NCBI GenBank assembly: GCA_030681895.1
Contig: JAUXRI010000134.1
Coordinates: forward strand, 50,460-114,459
Source of the DNA: Myxococcales bacterium
GTDB taxonomy: Bacteria; Myxococcota; Myxococcia; Myxococcales; Myxococcaceae
Direction: 5' to 3'
DNA: 64,000 nt
How positions within the stretch are numbered: position 1 is the first letter of the stretch; every line of letters starts with the position of its first letter. A model generated the notes under the pieces. The model ran no database searches. It had not been told where the DNA came from and was given only the letters and a program-made list of their open reading frames with translations. The translations under genes were made by a program, and so were the position numbers. This document shows positions 28,745 through 37,547 of this stretch, piece after piece.

Positions 28745-30232
28745 GTGTTCGACACCGCCTCCATCGCCCACGAAATCGACAAAGCCACCTGGAAAAAAGA
28801 AGAGCCCAAGCTGCGGCAGGCGTTGCTCGCCGCGCAGTATCGGGTCTTGAGCGAGAAGAAGTTTCCCGTGCTCGTGCTGATTGGCGGCGTCGAGGGCGCC
28901 GGCAAGGGCGAGACGGTGAACCTGCTCCACGGGTGGATGGACCCTCGCCACATCATCACCCATGCCTTCGATGCGCCGAGTGAAGACGAGCGCGCGCGGC
29001 CTGCCATGTGGCGCTTCTGGGAGCGGCTCCCGCCGAAGGGGCGCATCGGCGTGTTCTTCGGTGCGTGGCACAGCCAGCCCATCGTCGAGAGCGCGCTCGG
29101 GCACATCGACAAGGCCGAGGTCGACCAACGCGTCGCCGAGGTGAACCGCTTCGAGAAGATGCTCTCGGACGAAGGCGTGTTGCTGGTGAAGTTCTGGTTT
29201 CACCTCACGAAGAAGCAGCAACGCAAACGCATCGAGGCGCTCGCCGCCGACAAACACACGCGCTGGAGAGTCGGCGAGAACGAACGGAGCCTCTTCAAGA
29301 AGTACGACGCGTTCGCAGACGCCTCCGAGCACTTCGTGCGCAGCACCTCGACCGGCTGGGCGCCCTGGTACGTCGTCAACGGCGCCGAGGCCCGCTACCG
29401 CTCGCTCACGGTGGGGAAGACGTTGCTCGCTTCCATCGACGACCGGCTCGCCAACGGCGCTGCGCCCACCTCGTCGACGAACGCGCCGCCGCTGCTCGCG
29501 CCCATCGACGGCCGCAACGTCATTCGTGCGCTCGACCTCAAGCAGAAGCTCGACGACGAGCGCTACGAGCTGCAGCTCGAGAAGTGGCAGGGCCGGCTCA
29601 ACCTGTTGTCGCGTGACGAGAAGTTCAAGAAGGTCTCGGTGGTCTGCGTCTTCGAAGGCAACGACGCAGCCGGCAAAGGCGGCGCCATTCGTCGCATCAC
29701 CGCGGCCATCGACGCGCGCTTCATTCGGCCGATTCCCATCGCGGCGCCGACGGAAGAAGAACGCGCGCAGCCGTACCTCTGGCGCTTCTGGCGTCACCTG
29801 CCGCGGCATGGGCGCGTGGCCATCTTCGACCGCAGCTGGTACGGCCGCGTGCTGGTCGAGCGTGTCGAGGGCTACGCCACCGAAGCCGCGTGGATGCGGG
29901 CGTACCAGGAGATCAACGACTTCGAAGAAGAGCTGCTCCAGGGCGGCTGCGTGCTCTCGAAGTTCTGGCTCGCCATCACGAAGGAGGAGCAGTTCAAGCG
30001 CTTCAAGGACCGCGAGCGCACGCCCTTCAAGCGCTTCAAGATCACCGACGACGACTGGCGCAACCGCAAGAAGTGGGACGACTACGAGCGCGCCGTCTGC
30101 GACATGATCGACCGCACCAGCACCGAAGAAGCGCCGTGGACGCTGGTGGAAGCCAACGACAAGAACTTCGCGCGCGTGAAGGTGCTCAAGACGCTCGTGC
30201 GCGCCGTCGAGGAGCGCTTCGACACGTTGTGA
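28745..30232 (+). CDS. pap: polyphosphate:AMP phosphotransferase, two PPK2 domains
   Basis: 495 residues from the GTG at 28745. This start aligns with the normal family beginning (FDTASIAHEIDK); an ATG at 28709 would add 12 residues. Two PPK2 domains lie in tandem. The first has Walker A GVEGAGKGE (48-56), but GAWHSQP replaces the catalytic DRSWYGR. The second has EGNDAAGKGG (304-313) and DRSWYGR (362-368). A degenerate first half and an active second half are typical of Pap, which makes ADP from AMP and polyphosphate. The gene overlaps the downstream acyltransferase by 4 bp. Likely cytoplasmic, in energy or nucleotide balance. Confidence 0.92.
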   Translation: MFDTASIAHEIDKATWKKEEPKLRQALLAAQYRVLSEKKFPVLVLIGGVEGAGKGETVNLLHGWMDPRHIITHAFDAPSEDERARPAMWRFWERLPPKGRIGVFFGAWHSQPIVESALGHIDKAEVDQRVAEVNRFEKMLSDEGVLLVKFWFHLTKKQQRKRIEALAADKHTRWRVGENERSLFKKYDAFADASEHFVRSTSTGWAPWYVVNGAEARYRSLTVGKTLLASIDDRLANGAAPTSSTNAPPLLAPIDGRNVIRALDLKQKLDDERYELQLEKWQGRLNLLSRDEKFKKVSVVCVFEGNDAAGKGGAIRRITAAIDARFIRPIPIAAPTEEERAQPYLWRFWRHLPRHGRVAIFDRSWYGRVLVERVEGYATEAAWMRAYQEINDFEEELLQGGCVLSKFWLAITKEEQFKRFKDRERTPFKRFKITDDDWRNRKKWDDYERAVCDMIDRTSTEEAPWTLVEANDKNFARVKVLKTLVRAVEERFDTL

Positions 30233-31281
30233 CGCGCTTCGATGGCCTCGACCGGGTGCGCGCGGCCGCGATGCTGCTCGGCGTCGCCTACCACGCGGCC
30301 TACGCGTTCGTTCCCGAGATCGGGCGCTGGTTCCCGGTGCAGGCCGACGCGACGTGGAGCGGCTTCTCGGTCATCGCCGCGGTGCTCCACGCGGTGCGCA
30401 TGCCGGTGTTCTTCACGTTGTCGGGCTTCTTCGCGGCGCTGGTGATGGAGCGGCGTCATGGCGCGTTCCTGCGCGACCGCTTCAAGCGCCTCATGGTGCC
30501 GTTCTTCGTCGCGCTGCCGGTGACGGTGGTGGCAGACGTGCTGCTCCGTCGTGCGTCGCTCGCGCAGCACACGATGGATCCCGCGTACGCAGGGCAGGGC
30601 GAGTGGTTGTGGCGGCCGCTTCATCTCTGGTTCCTGGAGTACTTGTTTCTGTTCTGCGTGCTCGCGTGGCTGCTCGACGCGACGAAGGTGACGGTGCGGC
30701 TCCACGGCGTGTTGAAGACGCCAGAGGTGTTGCTCCTCGGCAGCGTGGTGACGACTGCGTGCGTGTTCATGTTCGGCGAGCCACAGCCGGCGTTCTCGTT
30801 CGTGCCGTCGTTGAGCGCGGTGACGTACTTTGCGCCGTTCTTCGGCCTGGGCTGGGCCTTCTATCGCTCACGCGAGGCGACGACGGTCTTGCAGCGCCGC
30901 GGGTGGTGGATGGCGCTGGCCTCGGTCGCGTTGTGTCTGTTCGTCTTCACGCGTCCGCTCCAATGGCAGCCGGTGGGGCAAGCGCTCGCGGCGCTGGCGG
31001 CGTGGTTGATGGTGTTGGGCGTGATGGGGCCAGCGATGCGGCCGGGCGCGCGACCTCCCGGAGCGCTCGTGCAGTCGGCGTACTGGGTCTACCTCGTGCA
31101 CCACCCGTTGGTGTTCCTCGGGCAGGTGCTGGTCGCGAAGCAGTCGTGGCCTGCGTCGGTCGCGTACGGCGCGGTGGTGCTCGGCGTCTTCGTCGTCAGC
31201 TTCGGCTCGTTCATGCTCGTGGTGCGCTTCACGCCGCTCGCTCCGTGGGTGGGCGCCAAACGAGTCGTCCGCTCGAGCTGA
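30229..31281 (+). CDS. acyltransferase 3 family membrane protein
   Basis: 350 residues from a GTG at 30229 that overlaps the Pap stop codon (GTGA). About ten transmembrane helices. The N-terminal motif RFDGLDRVRAAAMLLGVAYH, with R in RVRA and the following His, is the usual beginning of acyltransferase 3/OpgC-like proteins. HAVRMPVFFTLSGFFAAL is the second conserved helix, with R and FF.LSGF. YWVYLVHHP near residue 285 matches the late conserved segment. These proteins O-acylate surface glycans or lipids. The target here is unknown. Coupling to Pap is positional; no functional link can be stated. Confidence 0.85.
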   Translation: MTRFDGLDRVRAAAMLLGVAYHAAYAFVPEIGRWFPVQADATWSGFSVIAAVLHAVRMPVFFTLSGFFAALVMERRHGAFLRDRFKRLMVPFFVALPVTVVADVLLRRASLAQHTMDPAYAGQGEWLWRPLHLWFLEYLFLFCVLAWLLDATKVTVRLHGVLKTPEVLLLGSVVTTACVFMFGEPQPAFSFVPSLSAVTYFAPFFGLGWAFYRSREATTVLQRRGWWMALASVALCLFVFTRPLQWQPVGQALAALAAWLMVLGVMGPAMRPGARPPGALVQSAYWVYLVHHPLVFLGQVLVAKQSWPASVAYGAVVLGVFVVSFGSFMLVVRFTPLAPWVGAKRVVRSS

Positions 31282-31347
31282 TCGGCGACGTCGAAGAAGA
31301 CTGATCGATTTGTTTCACTTTGCCGTCGTCCACCGGGTCCTGCCCCC

Positions 31348-32694
31348 ATGTCCGGACTCGCGTTTCGCCGTCACGCTCCGTTGCTGATGGCCGCCCTCGT
31401 GCTGCTCCGATGCGGGCCCACGGACCCATGTGCCACGGCGGCGTGTGTCGACGCGGGTGTCGATGCTGGTGTGCAGTTGGTGCTCGACGCTGGCCGCTTC
31501 GATGCGGGCGTTGACGCTGGCTCGCCGCGCGATGCCGGAGCTGACGCAGGTGTCGATGCAGGTGTCGATGCAGGGACGGACGCGGGGCTCGACGGCGGCC
31601 AGGTCGTGGATGGCGGCAGCGACGCGGGCCTTCCGGACGCAGGTCTTGATGCAGGCGTCGATGCGGGGCTTCCGGACGCAGGTCGTGATGCAGGCGTCGA
31701 TGCGGGAGTCGTGCGCGATGCAGGGGTCGACGCTGGGGTTCTCGATGCAGGTCGAGATGCCGGCCTCGTCGACGCAGGCCGCACCGCGCTGGGCGACGCC
31801 TGTCAAAACGACGCCGAGTGCATCGCGAAGCTCGGGGCTCAGGCCATCTGCAAGACGCACCCCAGTCACGATCCGCTCGGCACCTATCCAGGCGGGTTCT
31901 GCACGCTCCGCTGCTCGTCGTCCTCGGCCTGCGGAGACGCGGGGGTCTGCAGCGTCGACGACGGTGGCCAGCTCATCGACCTCTTCGCCATCTTCGGCGA
32001 GCAGGAGTCGTACTGCATGCCTCGCTGCGAGCGCTTCGGCGCGCCCACGTGTCGTGATCAATACGCCTGCCTCGGCCAGTTCCCCGCGGCGATGACGAGC
32101 GCCACGTTCTGCTGGTGGGACTTCGCGGACCCCGACCCGAGTGAGCTTCGCTTCGCGCGTGGCCAACACGCGTCGAAGGTCGGCCTGGCGTGCACCGATG
32201 ACGCGACCTGCGCTTCACTCGATGGTGGCCCGCCTCGGCTGGAGTCGTGCATTCAGGAAGCGCTGCCCGACGCCGGAGCGCGCGAGAGCTTCCCTGGCGG
32301 CTCCTGCACTGCAGATTCCACCCTCGACTACACGGGAGCCTTCTGTGAACCCGACGCCGTCTCACTCATGGTCGTCGGCAGCGGCTACCAGTGCTTCAAG
32401 AAGTGCGACCGCGCGATGGCGGGGCGGGGCAGCGGCCTTCCCTCGAGGACCTGTCGAGCTGGCTACGCGTGCGACGCCTTCTCGCGGTTCTCCGACGGCG
32501 GGCTGACCGATGGGTATTGCCGGCCCTCGTGCCTGCGAGACGACCAGTGTCCATCGGCGTCCGATGGTGGCGTCACGCGCTGCAACACAGTCAGCGGCTA
32601 TTGCCAGCGCGAATGCCAGTCACCCACTGACTGCCCCATGTTCAACGGGGCCAACACGACGGCCGCGTGCACCAACGGTCGTTGCCAGTACTGA
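31348..32694 (+). CDS. lipoprotein with Asp-Ala-Gly repeat linker
   Basis: 448 residues from the ATG at 31348. The signal peptide ends near LVLLRC (Cys22), a loose lipobox. Residues about 35-144 contain 22 DAG triplets in a low-complexity linker (VDAGVDAGV and variants), which would be extended and acidic and could bind divalent ions. The rest has many paired cysteines (CQNDAECIAKLGAQAIC, CTLRCSSSSACGDAGVC), consistent with disulfide-rich modules like those in other myxobacterial lipoproteins. No catalytic motif. It is the second lipoprotein in the window with a repeat linker directly after the lipid anchor. Confidence 0.7.
   Translation: MSGLAFRRHAPLLMAALVLLRCGPTDPCATAACVDAGVDAGVQLVLDAGRFDAGVDAGSPRDAGADAGVDAGVDAGTDAGLDGGQVVDGGSDAGLPDAGLDAGVDAGLPDAGRDAGVDAGVVRDAGVDAGVLDAGRDAGLVDAGRTALGDACQNDAECIAKLGAQAICKTHPSHDPLGTYPGGFCTLRCSSSSACGDAGVCSVDDGGQLIDLFAIFGEQESYCMPRCERFGAPTCRDQYACLGQFPAAMTSATFCWWDFADPDPSELRFARGQHASKVGLACTDDATCASLDGGPPRLESCIQEALPDAGARESFPGGSCTADSTLDYTGAFCEPDAVSLMVVGSGYQCFKKCDRAMAGRGSGLPSRTCRAGYACDAFSRFSDGGLTDGYCRPSCLRDDQCPSASDGGVTRCNTVSGYCQRECQSPTDCPMFNGANTTAACTNGRCQY
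31450..31779 (+). repeat. low-complexity DAG-coding repeat
   Basis: Short GAYGCNGGN units (Asp-Ala-Gly) recur in frame 22 times with one or a few intervening codons. Blocks such as GATGCAGGTGTCGATGCAGG repeat nearly verbatim, so slippage-driven length change is likely. Confidence 0.8.
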
Positions 32695-32699
32695 GTGCG

Positions 32700-34073
32700 C
32701 TACAGCTCGAGCCACCCGTCGTGAATCGTGCCTTCGTTGGCGAGCGGCATCACCACCGCGCCGGTCTCGTCGATGATGGCGACCTCGAGTGTCGCGCCTG
32801 CCGGAGCTGGAGGCGTCATGAACGACGCGGTGAAGGGCCCGGGTAACACGCGCGTGAGCGTGGCGTCGGCGCGGACCGTCAGAACGACGGTGTCTCCAAC
32901 TCGTTGCCGAAGCGCGAGCCGCGCAGGCCAGTACATCGGCGCCGTGCCGCGATTGAAGAGCTCCACCGTCACCGCCCCGCTCATTTGCGTCGTCGTGCGG
33001 AAGACGAAGAAGCGCGCTCCGGCGTGCGCGCCGAACTCGTCGAACGACGCGCGCCACTCGGCCGGAATCGCGCGTGACTTGTTGTTGATGAGCGTGACGT
33101 GGTGGTCGAGCGCCCACTTGAGCAACCAGCGCACCTGCGACGTCGAGTATCCCAGCAGGCCCCACGCTTCGGTCTCGCCACACGTCTCGACGGTGACGAG
33201 GCTCTGTTTCCAGGCCTCCAGCGCGCCGGCCTTCTCGAGCTGCTGCTCGTAGAAGTCGTCATGGTGATTCCAGCCGCGGCGCAGGTCTCCCCAACAATCG
33301 GCTCGCCACCCCATGCCGCGCTGGAGCGCCTCTTTCAACGGCACCGCCTCGTCATCGACGGCTCCGAGCAACATCACGACCGGCGTCTTACGGAAGGCGC
33401 GGGCGAACGCGTCGAGGATGCGGCGCGTGCTCTCGGTGGAAGGCATCGGTCCACCATTCAGCGCGTACGCCCATTCGCCCGCGTCCCCGACGAAGCCGAC
33501 GTCGACGTGGTCGAGCCGTGGGTCTCCGTCGTAGCGAGCGCCGAGCGCTGCGACCGTTCGCTCTACCGCCTCGAGGAACGCGGGCGCGTCGTAGTCGGGG
33601 CTGAACGACCTCGGGCCGCCGTTGCGCGAGCCCCACGAGCCGCCCGCCGACTCCGCGAGCCACGCTGGGACCTGCTGCGGACCTTCACCTTCCGGCATCA
33701 CGCGAAAGGCCCACGTCTGTCCCTGCGCGTGCGCCTTCTCGAGGGCCGCATCGACCAGGTCGAACCTCGGCTCACCAGGTCGCGGCTCGAACTCGCTCCA
33801 ATAGAAGCGCTCGTACGCGACGCGGGCCTTCGGAGTCTTCGAGAGCGGCAGCCCATCGGCGAAACGATGGAAGCTGGCGATGCCAGTGTGGGGCCTGTCG
33901 AGAAGACCAACGGCCTCGGTGCCACAGCGAACGGAAGGCGAGGGCACACACTCCGGCAGCGCCGCAGGAACGAAGAGCGGCCCCTCGAGCTGGTGACCGA
34001 CGGGCGCTTCGCGACAGGCGGTGAGGCCCAGCAGCAGCAAAGACACGGCGCGCATGAGAGCCATGGACACCAT
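32700..34073 (-). CDS. DUF4832 family lipoprotein, glycosidase-like
   Basis: 457 residues from the ATG at 34073, with an AGGA close upstream; ATG codons at 34064 and 34055 are alternatives. The signal peptide ends in GLTAC, a good lipobox. The middle has the layout of a TIM-barrel glycoside hydrolase (ARVAYERFYWSEFEP; HVDVGFVGDAGEWAYAL). The C-terminal ~200 residues match DUF4832 by pattern (GWRADCWGD, VTLINNKSRAIPAEW, then a beta-sandwich). Catalytic Glu residues are not certain. It probably acts on a polysaccharide outside the cytoplasm; the substrate is unknown. It converges on the DAG-repeat lipoprotein gene with 5 bp between stops. Confidence 0.72.
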   Translation of the reverse strand: MVSMALMRAVSLLLLGLTACREAPVGHQLEGPLFVPAALPECVPSPSVRCGTEAVGLLDRPHTGIASFHRFADGLPLSKTPKARVAYERFYWSEFEPRPGEPRFDLVDAALEKAHAQGQTWAFRVMPEGEGPQQVPAWLAESAGGSWGSRNGGPRSFSPDYDAPAFLEAVERTVAALGARYDGDPRLDHVDVGFVGDAGEWAYALNGGPMPSTESTRRILDAFARAFRKTPVVMLLGAVDDEAVPLKEALQRGMGWRADCWGDLRRGWNHHDDFYEQQLEKAGALEAWKQSLVTVETCGETEAWGLLGYSTSQVRWLLKWALDHHVTLINNKSRAIPAEWRASFDEFGAHAGARFFVFRTTTQMSGAVTVELFNRGTAPMYWPARLALRQRVGDTVVLTVRADATLTRVLPGPFTASFMTPPAPAGATLEVAIIDETGAVVMPLANEGTIHDGWLEL

Positions 34074-34088
34074 CGGTCCTGAAAACGC

Positions 34089-34128
34089 AAAGCCGCCGAC
34101 CACCTGATGTTGGCCGCGTCGCGGCTTT
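34089..34128. repeat. imperfect inverted repeat in a divergent intergenic region
   Basis: AAAGCCGC (34089-34096) pairs with GCGGCTTT (34121-34128). After a one-base bulge, GAC (98-100) pairs with GTC (118-120), leaving a 17-base loop. T runs follow the stem on both strands. It sits between two divergent start codons, so it is either an operator or mRNA leader hairpin, or a bidirectional terminator remnant. Confidence 0.5.
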
Positions 34129-34177
34129 CTGTGCGAATCGGCTGGATCGTCGTATCCGAGTCAGATGAGGTTTTCCG

Positions 34178-35614
34178 GTGACCACCACCGAGCGACCTTC
34201 TGTCGTCGTATCCTTGATTGCTGCGATGTCGTGCCTGAGCGCTGGCCCCATCGCGCTGGCGCTCTTCACCTTCGCGATCTCGGGCAGTGAAGAAGATGGG
34301 CTCTCCCGGGCCTGGCTGGAGGGCGGCTGGCCGATGTACCTCATCACCGGCCTCGGACTGTTCGCCGCGCTCGTCAACGCCGTGGGCCTCTTCTTTGCGA
34401 CCCGTGGCTCGCCGTTCGCCACCGGGGCAGGGCTGTTCCTCTCGACGCTCGTCAGCGCGGCCGGCGTCTTCGGCTACCGCTCGGGCATGACGGGCTCGTT
34501 CAAGGCGATCGCGCACGCTGCGCCGATGGACCAGCCCATCATCATGAATGGCGCGACGGGTGAGTCGATGATGTGCCTGACGCTGGCCGCCGTGTTCGCC
34601 GGCGGGCTCTTCCTGTCAGTCGGGGTCGGCGCGCTCATCGGCAGCGCGGGGTCGAAGCCACATCGCGCTGCCCTCGCGCTGTTCGGTCTCGGCGCGCTGG
34701 CGCTCGGGCTCTGGCAGTCGTTCCTGTCGGTGGGCTTCGGCCACGAGGCCGGTGCGTTCACAGCAGTCGCGCATGCGTCGCCCGGCGACGTCGAGGTGAT
34801 TCTCTTCAGTAACCTCGAGCTCGCGCAGAAGGCCCGGAGCGCCGCGATGTCTTCGCTCCTTGGCGCTGCGGTGGTGTGCCTCATCGCTGGCGCCACGCTG
34901 CGCCGCTCGCCGCGCGCTCTGCTCGCCGTCATCGCTGGTGTGCTCGTGTCGGCAGTGGGCCTTGGAGGCTCGCTGGTCGCTGGTCGGCCCAGTGCCGAAG
35001 AATTGGCGCTGCTCGCCACGCCGGACCTTGCAAGTCCGCTCCGACCGGTCGCGGGTGGAGCCATCGACCGGAGAGAGCGCTTCCTCGCCGTCGGCGCCTC
35101 GACCCTCCGAAGTGAGGGCTCAGAGCCCATCGAGATTGGGGACTCGGCCGAAGTGTTCGCCCAGGTCCATGACGTTCGGTTCGTCGTGAACCTGAAGCTC
35201 GAGCGCGACGTGACGCTCGGGCGGGTCCTCGACGTGCTGACGCTTGCGCAGAACGCGGGCGTTCGTTCCGCGAGGCTGATCGGCTCGGTCACCCTCTCGC
35301 CACCACCGGGCGTCGCGGTGCCGCCTCCGTTCGATGCTCATCTCTCGCGCCTTGGGGGCGTCAGGGTGCTGTTGGCGAGTGACGAGACCTGCGCTTCCAT
35401 CACCTGTGAGTTCGGCACCTGGAGTGAGAAGGGCGTCACCATCGGCCAGCAGACGCTGCCCCGCGAGACCTCGAGCTCCGCGTACGACTCAGGCGAGGTC
35501 GACTTCAGTCGGGCGATTCACCTGCGTGTCGGGGGCCTCACGCTCGAGCAGTTGTTCGACGCAACGCACACCGTGGCTGCCGAGAGCCGCATCCTCGCCC
35601 TGCACCTTCAGTGA
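34178..35614 (+). CDS. polytopic membrane protein with ExbD-like tail
   Basis: 478 residues from a GTG at 34178, with GAGG 6 bases upstream. Residues about 10-285 contain roughly seven transmembrane helices (for example LITGLGLFAALVNAVGLFFA and LLAVIAGVLVSAVGLGGSLV). After the last helix, residues about 300-478 are soluble and include VVNLKLERDVTLGRVLDVL, TLAQNAGVRSARLIG, resembling the periplasmic strand-helix of ExbD/TolR-type proteins. Two cysteines in TCASITCEF suggest a disulfide there. One polypeptide would thus combine a membrane region with an ExbD-like periplasmic part; the match is by eye. Role in energised transport is speculative. Confidence 0.55.
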   Translation: MTTTERPSVVVSLIAAMSCLSAGPIALALFTFAISGSEEDGLSRAWLEGGWPMYLITGLGLFAALVNAVGLFFATRGSPFATGAGLFLSTLVSAAGVFGYRSGMTGSFKAIAHAAPMDQPIIMNGATGESMMCLTLAAVFAGGLFLSVGVGALIGSAGSKPHRAALALFGLGALALGLWQSFLSVGFGHEAGAFTAVAHASPGDVEVILFSNLELAQKARSAAMSSLLGAAVVCLIAGATLRRSPRALLAVIAGVLVSAVGLGGSLVAGRPSAEELALLATPDLASPLRPVAGGAIDRRERFLAVGASTLRSEGSEPIEIGDSAEVFAQVHDVRFVVNLKLERDVTLGRVLDVLTLAQNAGVRSARLIGSVTLSPPPGVAVPPPFDAHLSRLGGVRVLLASDETCASITCEFGTWSEKGVTIGQQTLPRETSSSAYDSGEVDFSRAIHLRVGGLTLEQLFDATHTVAAESRILALHLQ

Positions 35615-35746
35615 GCACGCAGGGAGACGCCGAGGCCTCGAAGTCGGCGCGGCGGTGAGCTGGTCGGCGTCTGGCCGGGGTCGCCGACTCAGCCAGGCCG
35701 GGCTTGTTGCTGGCATCGGCGCCGCTTGCGGGCTGAGCTTCGCACG

Positions 35747-36967
35747 GTGACGGTCCTCGAACGTCTGGTGTGCCCGCAGTGTGGTGGTCCCGTGCCGTTG
35801 ACGACCGCCGACACCACCCCGTGCCCGTCCTGCCAGCACACCGTGAGCGTGCCCGAGGCGCACCGTTCCGCGCGCCGTGACACCGAGCTGGTCTTGACGA
35901 ACGAAGCCGCCGCGCGACGCTGGCTCGACCGCGCAGGCCAGGAGCCTTCGAAGCTGTTGTCGGCCTTCGCGTTCCTCGACGGTGGCGCCTTCTGGGGCTG
36001 CGCGTTTCCGCTCCTCTTCATTCCGCTCGGCATCTGTCTCAGCACGATGCTGGTGCCGTCGGTGATGGCGGCGGTCGCGCACGTTCGTATCGTCGATGTC
36101 TGGGACGACACGAGACAGGCCGCAGTGACCATCGGGCTGCCGTTCGTGCTGTTGCTGGTCGGCCTGCTGCTCGGCGGGTTCGGGAAGAAGCGCACGCTGG
36201 CGCGGGCCGGGTTGCACGCGGCGCTGGCGGCGAGGGCTCCGAGTGGCGCAGGCGGTGTGTGGGGTTGTCGTGCGTGTGGAGCGCCCCTCGTCATCACGAC
36301 CGACGCGCTCTCGGCGCGTTGCGACTACTGCCAGGCCGACAACCTCGTGCGGCTCTCGCAAGGACGCGTCGACGCCGTGCGGAGCCGTCGTGACGCGCTC
36401 GCGAGCGTCGTGCGCACCGCTGAGAAGGACTGGAAGTCGATTCGTTCAGACCTGCGCACGAGCCTGGTGATGCGCGCCGTCTTCGGCGTCGGCCTCATCG
36501 GGTTGTTGACGGTGCCCATCCTCGCGAGCACGCCCACTCACGCGAGCGCCTCTGACTTCGACCTCACCAAGCCGCCGAACCAGATGCCGTCGTTCGAGGC
36601 GCACCGGAAGTCAGCCTCGACGGGGCCGTGCACCCCGACGCGCCTCACGACATACGTGCGCGCGGTCGAGCCCTGTGACGAGGTCGGGTGCCGGGCCTAC
36701 GTGCTGGCGAGCCCGCTCGCGGGAGAGACGCTCGAGGTGCAGGGCAACGCGCTACCGGCCGGAACACGAATGAGGCTCGAGCCCCGCAAGATGCGCATGC
36801 TCGACTCGACGTGGGCGACGGCTCCGATGCTTGCCACGTCGACCGACGCCGAACTCGTTCACTTCCCCATCACGGAAGGCGGCTGGTACCGGCTGCGGCT
36901 CGCAGTGCCGGGCACGTCGGCGGGTGAGTTGGTGCGCTTCTGCGTTCGTCAGGCCCCGCGGCCCTGA
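35747..36967 (+). CDS. double zinc-ribbon membrane protein
   Basis: 406 residues from a GTG at 35747; a TTG at 35726 is possible. Two zinc ribbons are visible: CPQCGGP...CPSC at the N-terminus (about residues 9-29) and CRACGAPL...CDYC near residues 175-195. Between them lie two transmembrane helices (about 82-105 and 128-150), and a third helix lies near residue 250. The two ribbons therefore face the same side, presumably the cytoplasm. The C-terminal ~140 residues, beyond the third helix, contain further cysteines (GPCTPT, EPCDEVGCRAY) and may be periplasmic. No enzymatic motif seen. It is 132 bp downstream of the ExbD-like protein gene on the same strand. Confidence 0.6.
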   Translation: MTVLERLVCPQCGGPVPLTTADTTPCPSCQHTVSVPEAHRSARRDTELVLTNEAAARRWLDRAGQEPSKLLSAFAFLDGGAFWGCAFPLLFIPLGICLSTMLVPSVMAAVAHVRIVDVWDDTRQAAVTIGLPFVLLLVGLLLGGFGKKRTLARAGLHAALAARAPSGAGGVWGCRACGAPLVITTDALSARCDYCQADNLVRLSQGRVDAVRSRRDALASVVRTAEKDWKSIRSDLRTSLVMRAVFGVGLIGLLTVPILASTPTHASASDFDLTKPPNQMPSFEAHRKSASTGPCTPTRLTTYVRAVEPCDEVGCRAYVLASPLAGETLEVQGNALPAGTRMRLEPRKMRMLDSTWATAPMLATSTDAELVHFPITEGGWYRLRLAVPGTSAGELVRFCVRQAPRP

Positions 36968-37024
36968 GCCACTCGTGCGGCCTCTGCCTCGACGCGCCCT
37001 GCTGATCTGCGCGAACATGGAGTC

Positions 37025-37507
37025 GTGCACCTGAGCGAGCTGGTCGCCAGATGGAAGAAGGACCCTCGAGGCACGGCGCTGCAGCTGAACCTTCCGGTGC
37101 TGCTGCTCGAGCGGCTCGGTGACGGCGCCGAATCCTCATGGGAGCGCACCGGCGCCTTCTTCGTCGGCAAGCAGCCCGAAGCGCACGATCCACCCGTGTT
37201 CTTCGTCGAGAAGGTGCCGCGCACTGGCAACGCGTTCGCGCTCGGCGTCACCATCGGCAGGGTCGAGTCGAACGACATCGTCATCGACGACTCGAGCATC
37301 AGCCGCTTTCACGCCTGGCTACAGCTGGACCCGAAGAAGGGGTGGATGCTGTGCGACGCCGAGAGCAAGAACGGCACGCAGCTCGACGGTGAGCCGCTGA
37401 CGTCTGGCGCGAAGGTGCCGCTTCGTGACGGCGCGGTCATCGGGCTCGGCCATGCGGCGCTCAGGTTCCTGCTGCCGCAGACGCTGGTGGAGCTGCTGAA
37501 GGCCTGA
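37025..37507 (+). CDS. FHA domain protein
   Basis: 160 residues from a GTG at 37025. No signal peptide. An FHA domain fills residues about 65-150: FALGVTIGRVESNDIVIDD with the conserved GR, SSISRFHAWL with the S..H core, SKNGTQLDG with the NG, and a GHAALRFL strand. FHA domains bind phosphothreonine peptides, so the protein is likely an adaptor for Ser/Thr kinases such as those encoded at 2401-5106 or 59099-60544 here; which one is unknown. The N-terminal ~60 residues are a separate helical piece. Confidence 0.88.
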   Translation: MHLSELVARWKKDPRGTALQLNLPVLLLERLGDGAESSWERTGAFFVGKQPEAHDPPVFFVEKVPRTGNAFALGVTIGRVESNDIVIDDSSISRFHAWLQLDPKKGWMLCDAESKNGTQLDGEPLTSGAKVPLRDGAVIGLGHAALRFLLPQTLVELLKA

Positions 37508-37547
37508 GGGGTTTGTCCCTGATTTTCGGCCCGGCATACGGGTCGAC

